33,891 nt of DNA from JBDSZL01 sp039925145 (GTDB lineage: Bacteria > Acidobacteriota > Vicinamibacteria > Vicinamibacterales > SCN-69-37). Shown here piece after piece: positions 23,307 through 30,941 of this stretch. Location of the stretch: positions 1-33,891 of the forward strand of contig JBDSZL010000076.1 in NCBI GenBank assembly GCA_039925145.1, written 5' to 3'. Both the position numbers and the translations under genes were made by a program. Position 1 is the first letter of the stretch. Each line of letters starts with the position of its first letter. The notes beneath the pieces are model-generated. The model did no database searches. It was not told the DNA's origin and worked only from the letters and a program-made list of their open reading frames with translations.

Positions 23307-23335
23307 GGCTTGGGGCTTGGGGCTTGGGGCTGGGG
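23307..23335. repeat. Heptamer repeat, third copy, inverted
   Basis: Tandem GGCTTGG/GGCTTGGGG units are the reverse complement of the GAGCCCC/AAGCCCC repeats at 6466 and 21187. It fills the gap between the convergent VWA and mqnE genes and ends three bases before the mqnE stop codon. Confidence 0.8.
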
Positions 23336-23338
23336 AAT

Positions 23339-24445
23339 TCAGAGGGCGGCGACGGGCTCGATCACGTTGTACAGCGTGTCGCGCTCGAGCGGTTGGCGGC
23401 CGGCGACACGGATGAGCCGCCGGATGTTGTCGGTCGACAGGGTCTCGGGTGTGCGAGATCCGGCCATGTGATAGATGCGCTCCTGCTGCACGGTGCCGTC
23501 GAGATCGTCGGCGCCATACCAGAGCGCGATCTGCGCGATCTCCACACCGGTCGCAATCCAGAACGCCTTGATGTGCGGCACGTTGTCGAGCATGAGCCGG
23601 GCGACGGCGTGGACGCGCAGCGTATCGGTGGCCGTCGGCGCCGGCAGCTTGCGCATCTGATTGTTGTCGGGGTGAAACGCGAGCGGAATGAACGCCTGGA
23701 AGCCGGCCGTCTCATCCTGCAGCGCCCGCACCCGCAGCATGTGATCCACCCGCTCCTCCATCGTCTCGATGTGTCCGTAGAGCATCGTGACGTTCGAGCG
23801 AATGCCGAGACCGTGCGCCAGCCGGTGAATCGCAAGGTAGCGATGCGCATCCGCCTTGTCGTGCGAGATCTTGCGACGGACGCGCTCGGCAAAGATCTCG
23901 GCCCCTCCCCCAGGCAGCGAGTCGAGACCAGCGGCCACGAGTTTGCGCAGCACGTCTTCGTCTGTCATCCCGTACGTGTCGGCGAAGAACGCGATCTCGA
24001 CCGCCGTGAAGCACTTGAGATGGATACCCGGGCGAATGGCTTTGAGCCCGCTCAGGAGGTCGAGGTAGTAGTCGAACGGCAGATCCGGATGCAGTCCGTT
24101 GACGACATGGATCTCCGTGAGCGGCTGATGCGCGCGCTCGCGAAGTTTGTCGAAGACCTGCTCGAGCGAGAGCGTGTAGGCCTCAGGGTCTCCGGGGCGG
24201 AGTCGCGCGAACGAACAGAAGAGGCAACTCGCCACGCACACGTTCGTGGCTTCGAGCCGCAGATTGAAATTGTAGAAAGTACGGGCGCCATGGCGCTTCT
24301 CACGCTCCCGATTGGCAAGCCAGCCGAGGGCGTGCAGATCTGGCGTCAGGAAGAGCGCGACACCCTCGTCGAGGTCGAGCCGCGCTCCTGCGTCGAGTTT
24401 GCCGGCAATGTCGGCGAGACCGAGCGAACGAAGGCGGGCCAGCAC
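23339..24445 (-). CDS. mqnE: Aminofutalosine synthase (radical SAM)
   Basis: The enzyme joins a chorismate-derived enol ether to adenosyl carbon in the futalosine route to menaquinone. From the GTG at 24445 the protein has 368 residues. The radical-SAM cluster motif is CVASCLFCSF (C70, C74, C77), followed by EIHVVNGLHPDLPFDYY, LPGGGAEIF, SNVTMLYGHIETMEERVDH and FIPLAFHPDNN, all typical of MqnE/CofH-type enzymes. An open frame extends 56 codons upstream, but that stretch is antisense to the conserved cobalamin riboswitch and is not family-like. MqnC and CofH are relatives, but the whole pattern fits MqnE best. No other menaquinone gene is in the window. Confidence 0.9.
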   Translation of the reverse strand: MLARLRSLGLADIAGKLDAGARLDLDEGVALFLTPDLHALGWLANREREKRHGARTFYNFNLRLEATNVCVASCLFCSFARLRPGDPEAYTLSLEQVFDKLRERAHQPLTEIHVVNGLHPDLPFDYYLDLLSGLKAIRPGIHLKCFTAVEIAFFADTYGMTDEDVLRKLVAAGLDSLPGGGAEIFAERVRRKISHDKADAHRYLAIHRLAHGLGIRSNVTMLYGHIETMEERVDHMLRVRALQDETAGFQAFIPLAFHPDNNQMRKLPAPTATDTLRVHAVARLMLDNVPHIKAFWIATGVEIAQIALWYGADDLDGTVQQERIYHMAGSRTPETLSTDNIRRLIRVAGRQPLERDTLYNVIEPVAAL

Positions 24446-24466
24446 GGAATCTGGGCTATTTTCGCA

Positions 24467-24475
24467 TGCTATACT
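24467..24475 (+). promoter_or_regulatory. Candidate extended -10 promoter for the B12 uptake operon
   Basis: TGCTATACT is an extended -10 (TG, one base, TATACT), about 20 bp upstream of the riboswitch. The same bases read on the other strand give TATAGC, a possible -10 for mqnE, so the two divergent promoters may overlap. No good -35 is seen, as is allowed for extended -10 promoters. Confidence 0.4.
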
Positions 24476-24495
24476 CCGCCAGACAACCGACGCTC

Positions 24496-24703
24496 GCCCG
24501 GCGGCCACTGGGAAGCAGGTGCAAGACCTGCGCGGTGCCGCCACTGTAAACGGGGAGCCGGCGTCCATTGCTGCGGCCAGTCCACTCGGCCCAGCCGTCA
24601 CTGTGTCCTCCACGAATCCCGGACGTGTTGTCCGGTTCGCGCGGCATGGGAAGACGCGGACGTTCGGCGACGATCCGTGAGCCAGGAAACCAGGTCACCG
24701 GGC
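24496..24703 (+). promoter_or_regulatory. Cobalamin riboswitch
   Basis: The leader carries the conserved B12 elements in order: GGGAAGCAGGTGCAAGACCTG (from 24510), GCCGCCACTGTAAACGGGGAG (from 24537), GTCACTG (24597-24603), GGGAAGACG (from 24648) and the B12 box AGCCAGGAAACC (24680-24691). The closing stem is GCCCGG (24496-24501) with CCGGGC (24698-24703). It precedes a TonB receptor and ABC transporter genes, so binding of cobalamin should turn off B12 uptake. No T-rich terminator follows, which favours control of translation initiation. Confidence 0.95.
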
Positions 24704-24714
24704 CGTCCTTTTCC

Positions 24715-24756
24715 TCCGCGTCCAGACGCGGATCGGCGCGCACACGCCGAAAGGGG
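24715..24756 (+). promoter_or_regulatory. Probable riboswitch expression platform and ribosome binding site
   Basis: A perfect 8-bp hairpin, TCCGCGTC-CA-GACGCGGA (24715-24732), is followed by CGGCG/CGCCG and the ribosome binding site AAAGGGG (24750-24756), 4 bases before the GTG at 24761. The ribosome binding site decides that start. Alternative pairing between these parts and the aptamer is likely but was not modelled. Confidence 0.55.
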
Positions 24757-24760
24757 TACC

Positions 24761-27043
24761 GTGATCGCTCATGCTGCCGGCCGTTTAGGCCGGATTCTCT
24801 CCGCGTTTGCTCTCTCGCTTTTCATTTCCACCACCGTTGCCTCAGCTGACACGCTGCAGGGCCGCGTGCTCGATCCTGCCGATCGACCTGTCGCCGCCGC
24901 GCAGGTGCTCGTGCTGCGCGGGCAAACGGTCATCGCTCGCGCGCTCACCACAGCCGACGGCCGTTTCGGCCCGCTGGCCGTCGCCGCTGGCACCTACGAC
25001 GTCGCGGTCGTCGCTGCCGGACTGCGACTGCCAGCGACGCATGTGACCATTACGCGCGACGGCACGTTGGATCTGACGCTGAAGCTCTCGCTCGCGGCGA
25101 TTGGCGAGTCGGTCGTGGTGTCGGCGTCCCGCGTCGACACGCCGAGCTCACGTGTGCCCGACAGCGTGACGGTCGTCGACAGACAGGCACTCGAGCAGCA
25201 GCAGCTCGGCGGCGTCGCTGACGCGCTGCGGCTGGTTCCCGGTTTCGGTGTCACGGCATCAGGCGGCACGGGCGCCATCACGTCGCTCTTCCCGCGCGGT
25301 GGCGAATCGGATTACACGCTCGTCCTGGTCGACGGCATCGAGCAGAACGCGTTCGGCGGTGGCTTCGACGCCGCGCATCTCGCCACGGCCGACGTCCAGC
25401 GCATCGAAGTCGTGCGCGGTCCTCAAAGCGCGCTCTATGGCGGCGGGGCCATTGGCGGCATCGTGCACGTGATCACTGCCCACGGCGGAGGTATCCGGGG
25501 CCGCGCGCAGATGGAAGCCGGCGCGTATGGCACCCGGGCCAGCAGCGGATCGATTGCGGGGACCCGTCACGCAGTGACGTTCGGCGCCGGGCTCGACTGG
25601 CTGTCGACCGATGGCGACCGACGAACCCGCGCGTCGCTTGGCGGACCGGTCGCCAACAACGAGTACTCGCGGACGTCGGGATCCGGCAGCATCGGCTGGT
25701 CCGATCGCGCGTCGCGCCGCGTGCGCCTCGACGTGAAGGCCGGTAAGAACGAGCGCGGTTTCCCAGGGCCGTTTGGATCGGATCCGGCTGGCTTTTACGG
25801 TGGTCTCGATCGCATCTCCAAGGGCACCAACAAGACAGCCGCAGTCGGCGGCAGCGCGGTGTTCGGTCAGGGCGGCTCAGTGTTTCACCACGTCCAGATG
25901 AACTGGGCGCGCGCGACGAGTGATTTCCGGTCGCCATCGTTCTTCACACCGGGTGCTGTGGATCGGTCATCCGACGCGACCCGGCGGATCATCGCGCGTT
26001 ATCAACTCGATGTCGAAACCAGGCGTGTCGGTCTCTCGGCGGGCGCCGAGTGGCTCGGCGAGCAGGCCGAGAACACGTTCGTGACCGGCCTCACCTTTCA
26101 GCCGGTCCCCGTCAAACGGACCGCCACGGGCGTGTTCGTCGAGGCTCGGCCGGCGCTCGGCGATCGCGTGTTCGCGAACGTCGGGCTGCGGCTCGAGCGG
26201 CTCGATCGCGCGGCGCTCGAGGAAAGCCCCGGCTCGCGGCCGGCTTTCCATTCTCAGGTCGTCTGGTCCGCGAACCCGAAGGTCGCAGTGGCCTGGTTCG
26301 CCCGTCGAAACGACGCGCCCCGGGCCGCGCTCGGCTGGACGAAGCTGCGATTTGGCGCGGGGACCGGCATCAAGTCTCCAACGGCATTCGAGATTGCGTT
26401 CACCGATAATCCAGGGCTCAAACCCGAACGTAGCCGGAGCTTCGATGCCGGCATCGAGCAGGCGTTCGCCGCGTCACGCCTCGTGGCCGATGCGACCTGG
26501 TTCCACAACCGATACGACGACTTGATCGTGTCGGTGGGCACCGGACTCGCTGGCGCAAGCCGGTATCGCACCGACAACATCGCGAATGCCCGGGCCCGTG
26601 GCGTCGAAATCGGGGCCACGTGGCGGCCCGCATCGTCACTCTCGATCCGTGGCGGGTGGACGCGGCTCGACACGGCCGTCCTCGGTCTCGACACGCTACC
26701 CGCTGCCGCGCCGCGTCCGTACACCGTGGGTCAACGTCTCATCCGCCGCCCGCGTGCGGCCGGCGCTCTCGACGTGACCTGGGCGGAGCGCCGCGGCACC
26801 GCCTTCGTCTCTTTGAACGGTCGCGGCACGATGCTCGACCTCGAGCCCAACTTCGGGTCGAGCGTCTTCAACGCGCCGGGCTACGTGGCGACGACGATCG
26901 GCGGGTCGGTGCAGTTGCACGGGGCGGTCGCGCTCTACGGCCGCATCGAAAACGCGTTCGATCGATCATACGAGGAGACGCTCGGGTTCCCGGCTCGTGG
27001 GCGCTCGGCGTCTGTCGGTATCCGTGTTACTCACGGCCACTGA
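24761..27043 (+). CDS. btuB: TonB-dependent receptor, vitamin B12 (BtuB-like)
   Basis: The 760-residue outer-membrane receptor should import cobalamin. A signal peptide (ILSAFALSLFISTTVASA, to about residue 29) is followed by a carboxypeptidase-regulatory-like domain (about 30-108, LQGRVLDPADRPVAAAQVLV through TLKLSL). A TonB box-like segment comes next (ESVVVSAS, about 116-123), then the plug (residues 124-240, VDRQALEQQQLGGVADALRLVPG and QRIEVVRGPQSALYGGGAIGGIVHVIT) and the barrel. The GTG start has a good ribosome binding site. The frame is open well upstream through the riboswitch and antisense of mqnE, which I exclude. The extra N-terminal domain makes it longer than enterobacterial BtuB. 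The substrate assignment comes from the riboswitch and the transporter genes that follow. Confidence 0.93.
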   Translation: MIAHAAGRLGRILSAFALSLFISTTVASADTLQGRVLDPADRPVAAAQVLVLRGQTVIARALTTADGRFGPLAVAAGTYDVAVVAAGLRLPATHVTITRDGTLDLTLKLSLAAIGESVVVSASRVDTPSSRVPDSVTVVDRQALEQQQLGGVADALRLVPGFGVTASGGTGAITSLFPRGGESDYTLVLVDGIEQNAFGGGFDAAHLATADVQRIEVVRGPQSALYGGGAIGGIVHVITAHGGGIRGRAQMEAGAYGTRASSGSIAGTRHAVTFGAGLDWLSTDGDRRTRASLGGPVANNEYSRTSGSGSIGWSDRASRRVRLDVKAGKNERGFPGPFGSDPAGFYGGLDRISKGTNKTAAVGGSAVFGQGGSVFHHVQMNWARATSDFRSPSFFTPGAVDRSSDATRRIIARYQLDVETRRVGLSAGAEWLGEQAENTFVTGLTFQPVPVKRTATGVFVEARPALGDRVFANVGLRLERLDRAALEESPGSRPAFHSQVVWSANPKVAVAWFARRNDAPRAALGWTKLRFGAGTGIKSPTAFEIAFTDNPGLKPERSRSFDAGIEQAFAASRLVADATWFHNRYDDLIVSVGTGLAGASRYRTDNIANARARGVEIGATWRPASSLSIRGGWTRLDTAVLGLDTLPAAAPRPYTVGQRLIRRPRAAGALDVTWAERRGTAFVSLNGRGTMLDLEPNFGSSVFNAPGYVATTIGGSVQLHGAVALYGRIENAFDRSYEETLGFPARGRSASVGIRVTHGH

Positions 27044-27860
27044 TCTTCAGTTCAGCTACCGCCACCCGTCCGCCGCCGATCTGGCGGCGGGCGAGCGACG
27101 CGGCTGCGTCATTGACGGCGTGTCGCTGTGTGTTCCGCCGGGAGCCCTGGTGGGCATTCTCGGACCCAACGGATCGGGAAAGACCACCTTGCTGAAACTG
27201 CTGTCGGGCGCCCTGCGGCCGGCGTCCGGGACCGTCACGCTCGACGGCAATCCCATCATGTCGATACCGCGCCGAGAGCTTGCACGACGCATTGCCGTGG
27301 TGCCGCAGGACACGCATCTGGTGTTCGACTACACCGCCCTCGAGATCGTGCTCATGGGGCGGTATCCCTGGATGCGCGCGTTCCAGCTGGAAGGGCCGGA
27401 AGACATCGAGTCGGCGCTGCAGGCGCTCGAAGCGACCGGCACGCGACACCTCGCCTCGCGTCCGTATCCGACGTTGAGCGGGGGCGAAAAGCAGCGCGTG
27501 ATCATCGCGTCGGTGCTGGCGCAGCTCGACGACCGGCGGGCGAAAGACGGTCTGACGTCACCAGCGGCCACCCCGGGGCGCTCGTCGCTCCTGTTTCTCG
27601 ACGAACCGACCGCATCGCTCGACTTGAAGTACCAGCTGGAAATCGCGGCGCTGATCCGGCGGCTGCACGAGACGCAGCACATCGCGGTCGTGCTCTCGAC
27701 GCACGACCTGCGACTCGTCTCGACGGTGTGCTCCTGGACCGTGCTGTTGTCACGCGGGCGGATCCTGGCGGAGGGCCCACCGCGCGACATGCTCACGCCG
27801 GCGTTGATTGGTGCGCTCTATGAGATCGACGCCGAACTGGCGGCGCCGATTCTGGCATGA
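27024..27860 (+). CDS. btuD: Cobalamin ABC transporter ATP-binding protein
   Basis: The protein is 278 residues from the GTG at 27024, or 287 from an upstream GTG at 26997; both overlap the end of btuB. Walker A is GPNGSGKTT, the Q loop VVPQDTHLVF, the signature LSGGEKQRV, Walker B LLFLDEPT, and the switch STHD. It powers import through the BtuC-type permease encoded next, whose ATG overlaps this gene's stop (ATGA). A stretch of about 18 residues (DDRRAKDGLTSPAATPGRSS) sits between the signature and Walker B, where most relatives have only a short link. Iron-siderophore ATPases are close relatives; the riboswitch decides for B12. Confidence 0.93.
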   Translation: MLLTATDLQFSYRHPSAADLAAGERRGCVIDGVSLCVPPGALVGILGPNGSGKTTLLKLLSGALRPASGTVTLDGNPIMSIPRRELARRIAVVPQDTHLVFDYTALEIVLMGRYPWMRAFQLEGPEDIESALQALEATGTRHLASRPYPTLSGGEKQRVIIASVLAQLDDRRAKDGLTSPAATPGRSSLLFLDEPTASLDLKYQLEIAALIRRLHETQHIAVVLSTHDLRLVSTVCSWTVLLSRGRILAEGPPRDMLTPALIGALYEIDAELAAPILA

Positions 27861-28876
27861 CCAATCAAAGCTCGGACGTCGCGCGGGCACCGCTCCATCG
27901 CGGCACACCGGCCGTCGTCGTCTGTGCCGTGGCGATGCTCGTCGCCATTGCCGGCGCTCCCTTCGTCGGCTCCACCGATATCTCCTTCTCGCGGGTGTTC
28001 GCATCGCATACGGCGTTTACCGATAACGTCGACGCGCAAATCTTCTTTCTGGCGCGGCTACCCCGTGCCGTAGCCGCAGCGCTCGTCGGCGGCACGCTGG
28101 CGGCCGCGGGTGTGGTGTTTCAAGGTCTGCTGCAGAATCCGCTCGCGACGCCCTACACGCTTGGTGTCTCGGCCGGCGCGTCGCTTGGCGCCATGGTCGC
28201 GATCACCTTCGGCGCAATGCTTCCGGTTGGAGGAGTAGCGAGCGCCAGCCTGGCGGGTGCGCTGCTGGCCGTTGCGGTGGTCTACGCGCTCGCCAACGCG
28301 CGCCAGCATGGCATGTCGACCACGGTGCTGCTGCTGGCCGGCGTCACATTGAATGCGTTCTTTTCGGCGCTGATTCTGTTCGTGCAATACCTCAGCAACT
28401 TCGCCGAGACCTACCGCGCGCTACGGTGGCTGATGGGAGACCTCGACGTGGCCGGTTACGCGTCGATTCTGGCTTCGCTCCCCTTCATCGTCGGCGCGTT
28501 CGTGGCCTTTGCGTGGCTGGCCCGGCCGCTCAACCTGCTCAGCCTCGGTGCCGACGCGGCGGGCAGCCGGGGCCTCGACGTGCGGCGCACGCAGCGGGTG
28601 GCGTTTTTCAGCGGCTCGCTGGCCACAGGCGCGGCCGTCGCCGTGGGGGGACCGATTGGATTTGTCGGCATCATCGTGCCGCACTTGGTGCGGCTGCTGG
28701 TCGGCGCCGATCACCGGCTCGTGCTGCCCGCGTCCACATTCTTCGGCGCTGCGTTTCTCGTGGTCTGCGACGTGGTGGCACGGACGGCCCTTGCGCCCCT
28801 CGAGCTGCCCGTCGGCATCATCACTGCGCTCATCGGAGGGCCGTTCTTTCTATGGATGTTGCTGAGAAGACGATGA
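27857..28876 (+). CDS. btuC: Cobalamin ABC transporter permease (BtuC/FecCD family)
   Basis: The 339-residue inner-membrane protein has about ten helices. Family motifs are RLPRAVAAALVGGTLAAAGVVFQGLLQNPLATPYTLGVSAGASLGAM near residues 70-115, LLLLAGVTLNAFFSALILFVQYL, YRALRWLMGDLDVA, and GPIGFVGIIVPHLVRLLVGADHRLVLP toward the end, followed by LPVGIITALIGGPFFLWMLLRR. It forms the channel for cobalamin. The start overlaps the ATPase stop by 4 nt, and the stop overlaps the binding-protein ATG by 3 bases (ATGA), so all three transporter genes are translationally coupled. Confidence 0.95.
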   Translation: MTNQSSDVARAPLHRGTPAVVVCAVAMLVAIAGAPFVGSTDISFSRVFASHTAFTDNVDAQIFFLARLPRAVAAALVGGTLAAAGVVFQGLLQNPLATPYTLGVSAGASLGAMVAITFGAMLPVGGVASASLAGALLAVAVVYALANARQHGMSTTVLLLAGVTLNAFFSALILFVQYLSNFAETYRALRWLMGDLDVAGYASILASLPFIVGAFVAFAWLARPLNLLSLGADAAGSRGLDVRRTQRVAFFSGSLATGAAVAVGGPIGFVGIIVPHLVRLLVGADHRLVLPASTFFGAAFLVVCDVVARTALAPLELPVGIITALIGGPFFLWMLLRRR

Positions 28877-29874
28877 CGCTGCATAGGACGGATAGGAGAC
28901 CGGGTCTTCGGTGTGATCCGCCGGACAGGAGACCGGGTCTTCGGGGTGATCTGCCAGATAGGAGACCGGGTCTTCGGTGGGCGTATAGGAGACCGGGTCT
29001 TCGGTGTGGTCTGCGAAGACCCGGTCTCTTATGTCTCTGTCTCTGTCTCTGTCTTTCGCTGTTTGCCTTCGCAGCCGGCGCGCAGCAGGCGCCTCACCGC
29101 ATCATCAGCCTTGTACCTGCGGCCACCGAGATGCTGTTTGCGATGGGTGCTGGGCCAGACGTGGCGGGGGTGTCGAGCTACGACACGTTCCCGCCAGAGG
29201 TGCAGTCGCGACCGAAAGTGGGTGCGCTGGTCGATCCCGACTTCGAGCGCATGCTCACGCTTCGGCCCGACCTCGTGGTGGTGTACGGGAGCCAGGAAGA
29301 CCTGGTGCGGCGACTCGAGCGCGCGCGAATTGGTGTGTTCAACTACCGGCACGCGGGTCTCGGAGACATCGTGAGCACCATTCGAGGGCTGGGCACCCTC
29401 GTTGGCCGCCACGACGACGCGGCCCGGCTCGCGGCGTCTATCGAGCGCGACCTGTCGGCCGTGCGGGCGGCAGTCGCCGGGGCGCCACGTCCTCGAACGG
29501 CGCTCGTGTTTGGCCGTGAGCCGGGCACACTCCGCGGCATGTACGTCAGTGGCGGAATCGGGTTCCTGCACGATCTGCTCGAAGTGGCGGGTGGCACCGA
29601 TGTCTTTGGAGACATCAAACGCGAGGGGTTGCAGGTCTCGACCGAGATGCTCCTGGCGCGCGCGCCAGACGTCGTCCTCGAGTTGCGTGCGTCAGAGGGA
29701 TGGGACCAGACGCGGCTGACGCGCGAACGGGCGATCTGGAAGCAGCTGCCCTCGTTGCCGGCGGCGAAGTCGGACCGCATCTACATCCTCGCGGATTCGA
29801 GTTTCACGATACCCGGTCCTCGCGTGGCGGCGACCGCCCGCGCGATCGCGGCGGTGCTCCATCCGCGGCGCTGA
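28873..29874 (+). CDS. btuF: Periplasmic cobalamin-binding protein (BtuF-like) with repeat-encoded leader
   Basis: The protein has 333 residues from the ATG that overlaps the btuC stop. From about residue 75 it is a BtuF/helical-backbone binding protein: HRIISLVPAATEMLFAMGAG, VAGVSSYDTFPPEVQSRPKVG, FERMLTLRPDLVVVYGSQ, GGIGFLHDLLEVAGG and the closing PGPRVAATARAIAAVL. It delivers B12 to BtuCD. The first 52 residues are unusual: they contain five Arg-Arg-Pro-Gly-Leu units encoded by the DNA repeat at 28894-29028. A Cys-Leu repeat hydrophobic core (CLCLCLCLSLFAFAAGA) follows and acts as the signal peptide core. No other in-frame ATG or GTG lies before the mature domain. Export with such a long basic n-region is uncertain. 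Confidence 0.85.
   Translation: MTLHRTDRRPGLRCDPPDRRPGLRGDLPDRRPGLRWAYRRPGLRCGLRRPGLLCLCLCLCLSLFAFAAGAQQAPHRIISLVPAATEMLFAMGAGPDVAGVSSYDTFPPEVQSRPKVGALVDPDFERMLTLRPDLVVVYGSQEDLVRRLERARIGVFNYRHAGLGDIVSTIRGLGTLVGRHDDAARLAASIERDLSAVRAAVAGAPRPRTALVFGREPGTLRGMYVSGGIGFLHDLLEVAGGTDVFGDIKREGLQVSTEMLLARAPDVVLELRASEGWDQTRLTRERAIWKQLPSLPAAKSDRIYILADSSFTIPGPRVAATARAIAAVLHPRR
28894..29028. repeat. Tandem palindromic repeat inside the btuF leader
   Basis: AGGAGACCGGGTCTTCGG occurs exactly at 28894, 28927, 28960 and 28987 (spacing 33, 33 and 27 bases). An inverted copy, CGAAGACCCGGTCTC, follows at 29014-29028. Each unit contains AGACC-G-GGTCT, a perfect palindrome with a one-base centre. All spacings are multiples of three, so the btuF frame stays open and encodes RRPGLR units. 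A related palindrome lies at 19178-19213. Confidence 0.85.
29032..29055. repeat. Hexanucleotide repeat (TGTCTC) in the signal peptide core
   Basis: Three exact TGTCTC units and one imperfect unit (TGTCTT) encode alternating Cys-Leu in the hydrophobic core of the btuF signal peptide. Unit gain or loss by slippage would add or remove two residues without shifting the frame. Confidence 0.8.
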
Positions 29875-30065
29875 GGTTCGACGGCTGCCTCCACGCCCCC
29901 AGTGCCGAGTGCTCCGCTGCCGGCATCTCCGCGCGTCGCCGATGGCGTCGATCCCGGGTGCACTCTTCGTGGGGCGTGGTCGAGGCTCGCCCGATTTCGC
30001 CGCGGCCATTCGATTTCGCAGTGCTAGGATGTCGCCGTAGACTGTCGACCTGCCGAGCTGCCACG

Positions 30066-30823
30066 ATGAAGCCTGTACCACGCTTGCGAACGCTCAAGAA
30101 GCCCCGGCGGCGTCTGCCCGAGCGGCGAATCCTCCGCGAAGAAATTCGCGATCAGTTGATCGAGGAGATTCTGAGTGGCCGTTTCGCCCCGGGCGACCGG
30201 ATCGTCGAGACCCGCATCGCGCAGCAGTTCGGCGTCAGTCAGGCGCCGTGGAGCGCGAAGCGCTCCGGGACCTCGAGATGTTCGGGTTCATTGTCAGCGC
30301 ACCGTTCAGAGGCGCGATCGTGCGGCAGATTTCTGTCGAGGACCTCGTCCAGATTTATCCTATTCGTGCGGTCCTCGAGGGTCTGGCGGCGCGCGATGCC
30401 GCCACGCATATCGACGACGCGACGCTGAAACGGTTGGATCGGCTGCTGGCGGCGCTGCGCAAGGCGGCCGCGCGCAACGACACCCGGGCCGCGGTCGACG
30501 CCGACTTTGCCTTTCACCTCGCAATCGTCGAAGCCTCAGGGAACTGGTTTCTGAAGCAGTTCTGGGAACGCATGCGGCTGGCCACCACCACGTTCCTGAC
30601 GGTCTCCAAGTCGCACCACTCGCTGCACGAACTTGCCGATCGCCACACGCCGGTGCTCGAAGCGCTGCGGGCGCGGGACGCCAACGCAGCCGAGAAAGCC
30701 ATGCGTCGGCACATCGAGGAGCCGGGCCACTGGCTGCGGGCCGCCATGCGCGAAGCCGAGGCCGACAAAGCGGCCCCTGCCCGTTCCGCACCCGTCGTCG
30801 GCAAACGCGCAGCCCGAGCGTAG
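30066..30823 (+). pseudogene. GntR/FCD-family transcriptional regulator, frameshifted
   Basis: The first part (ATG 30066 to about 30248) encodes the GntR winged helix: RRILREEIRDQLIEEILSGRFAPGDRIVETRIAQQFGVSQAP. The normal continuation VREALRDLE is lost because the frame changes at about 30248; the next frame resumes at once with EREALRDLEMFGFIVSAPFRGAIVRQISVEDLVQIYPIRAVLEGLAAR. It carries a full FCD ligand-binding domain (DFAFHLAIVEASGN, HHSLHELADRHTPVLEALRARDANAAEKAMRRHI) to 30823. A single missing base would rejoin them, leaving one extra residue (PVEREAL) against the family. Without repair, the FCD part alone has no DNA-binding domain. It could be a real mutation or a sequencing error. 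Target genes are unknown; it follows the B12 operon after 191 bp. Confidence 0.82.
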
Positions 30824-30941
30824 CGCCCTTCAGCCGCCCCCCGGCACCCTCCGTTTTTCGCTTTCGACCCCCGGACCACGAGTCAATGAGACTGGCGGCG
30901 TGAGGGCCGACGCGTCGCCCCTGACAGTGAATTCAGACGCC

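Noticed and set aside
24446..24613. Upstream extension of mqnE by 56 codons
   Set aside because: It would be encoded antisense to the riboswitch aptamer, and the residues do not resemble MqnE. The GTG at 24445 gives family length.
23324..24760. Upstream extension of the TonB receptor frame
   Set aside because: It runs antisense through mqnE and through the cobalamin riboswitch. A ribosome binding site and signal peptide place the start at 24761.
28894..29028. Possible CRISPR array
   Set aside because: The repeats are 18 bp with 9-15-bp spacers, lie in a coding frame, and include an inverted copy. Neither repeat length nor spacer length fits CRISPR.
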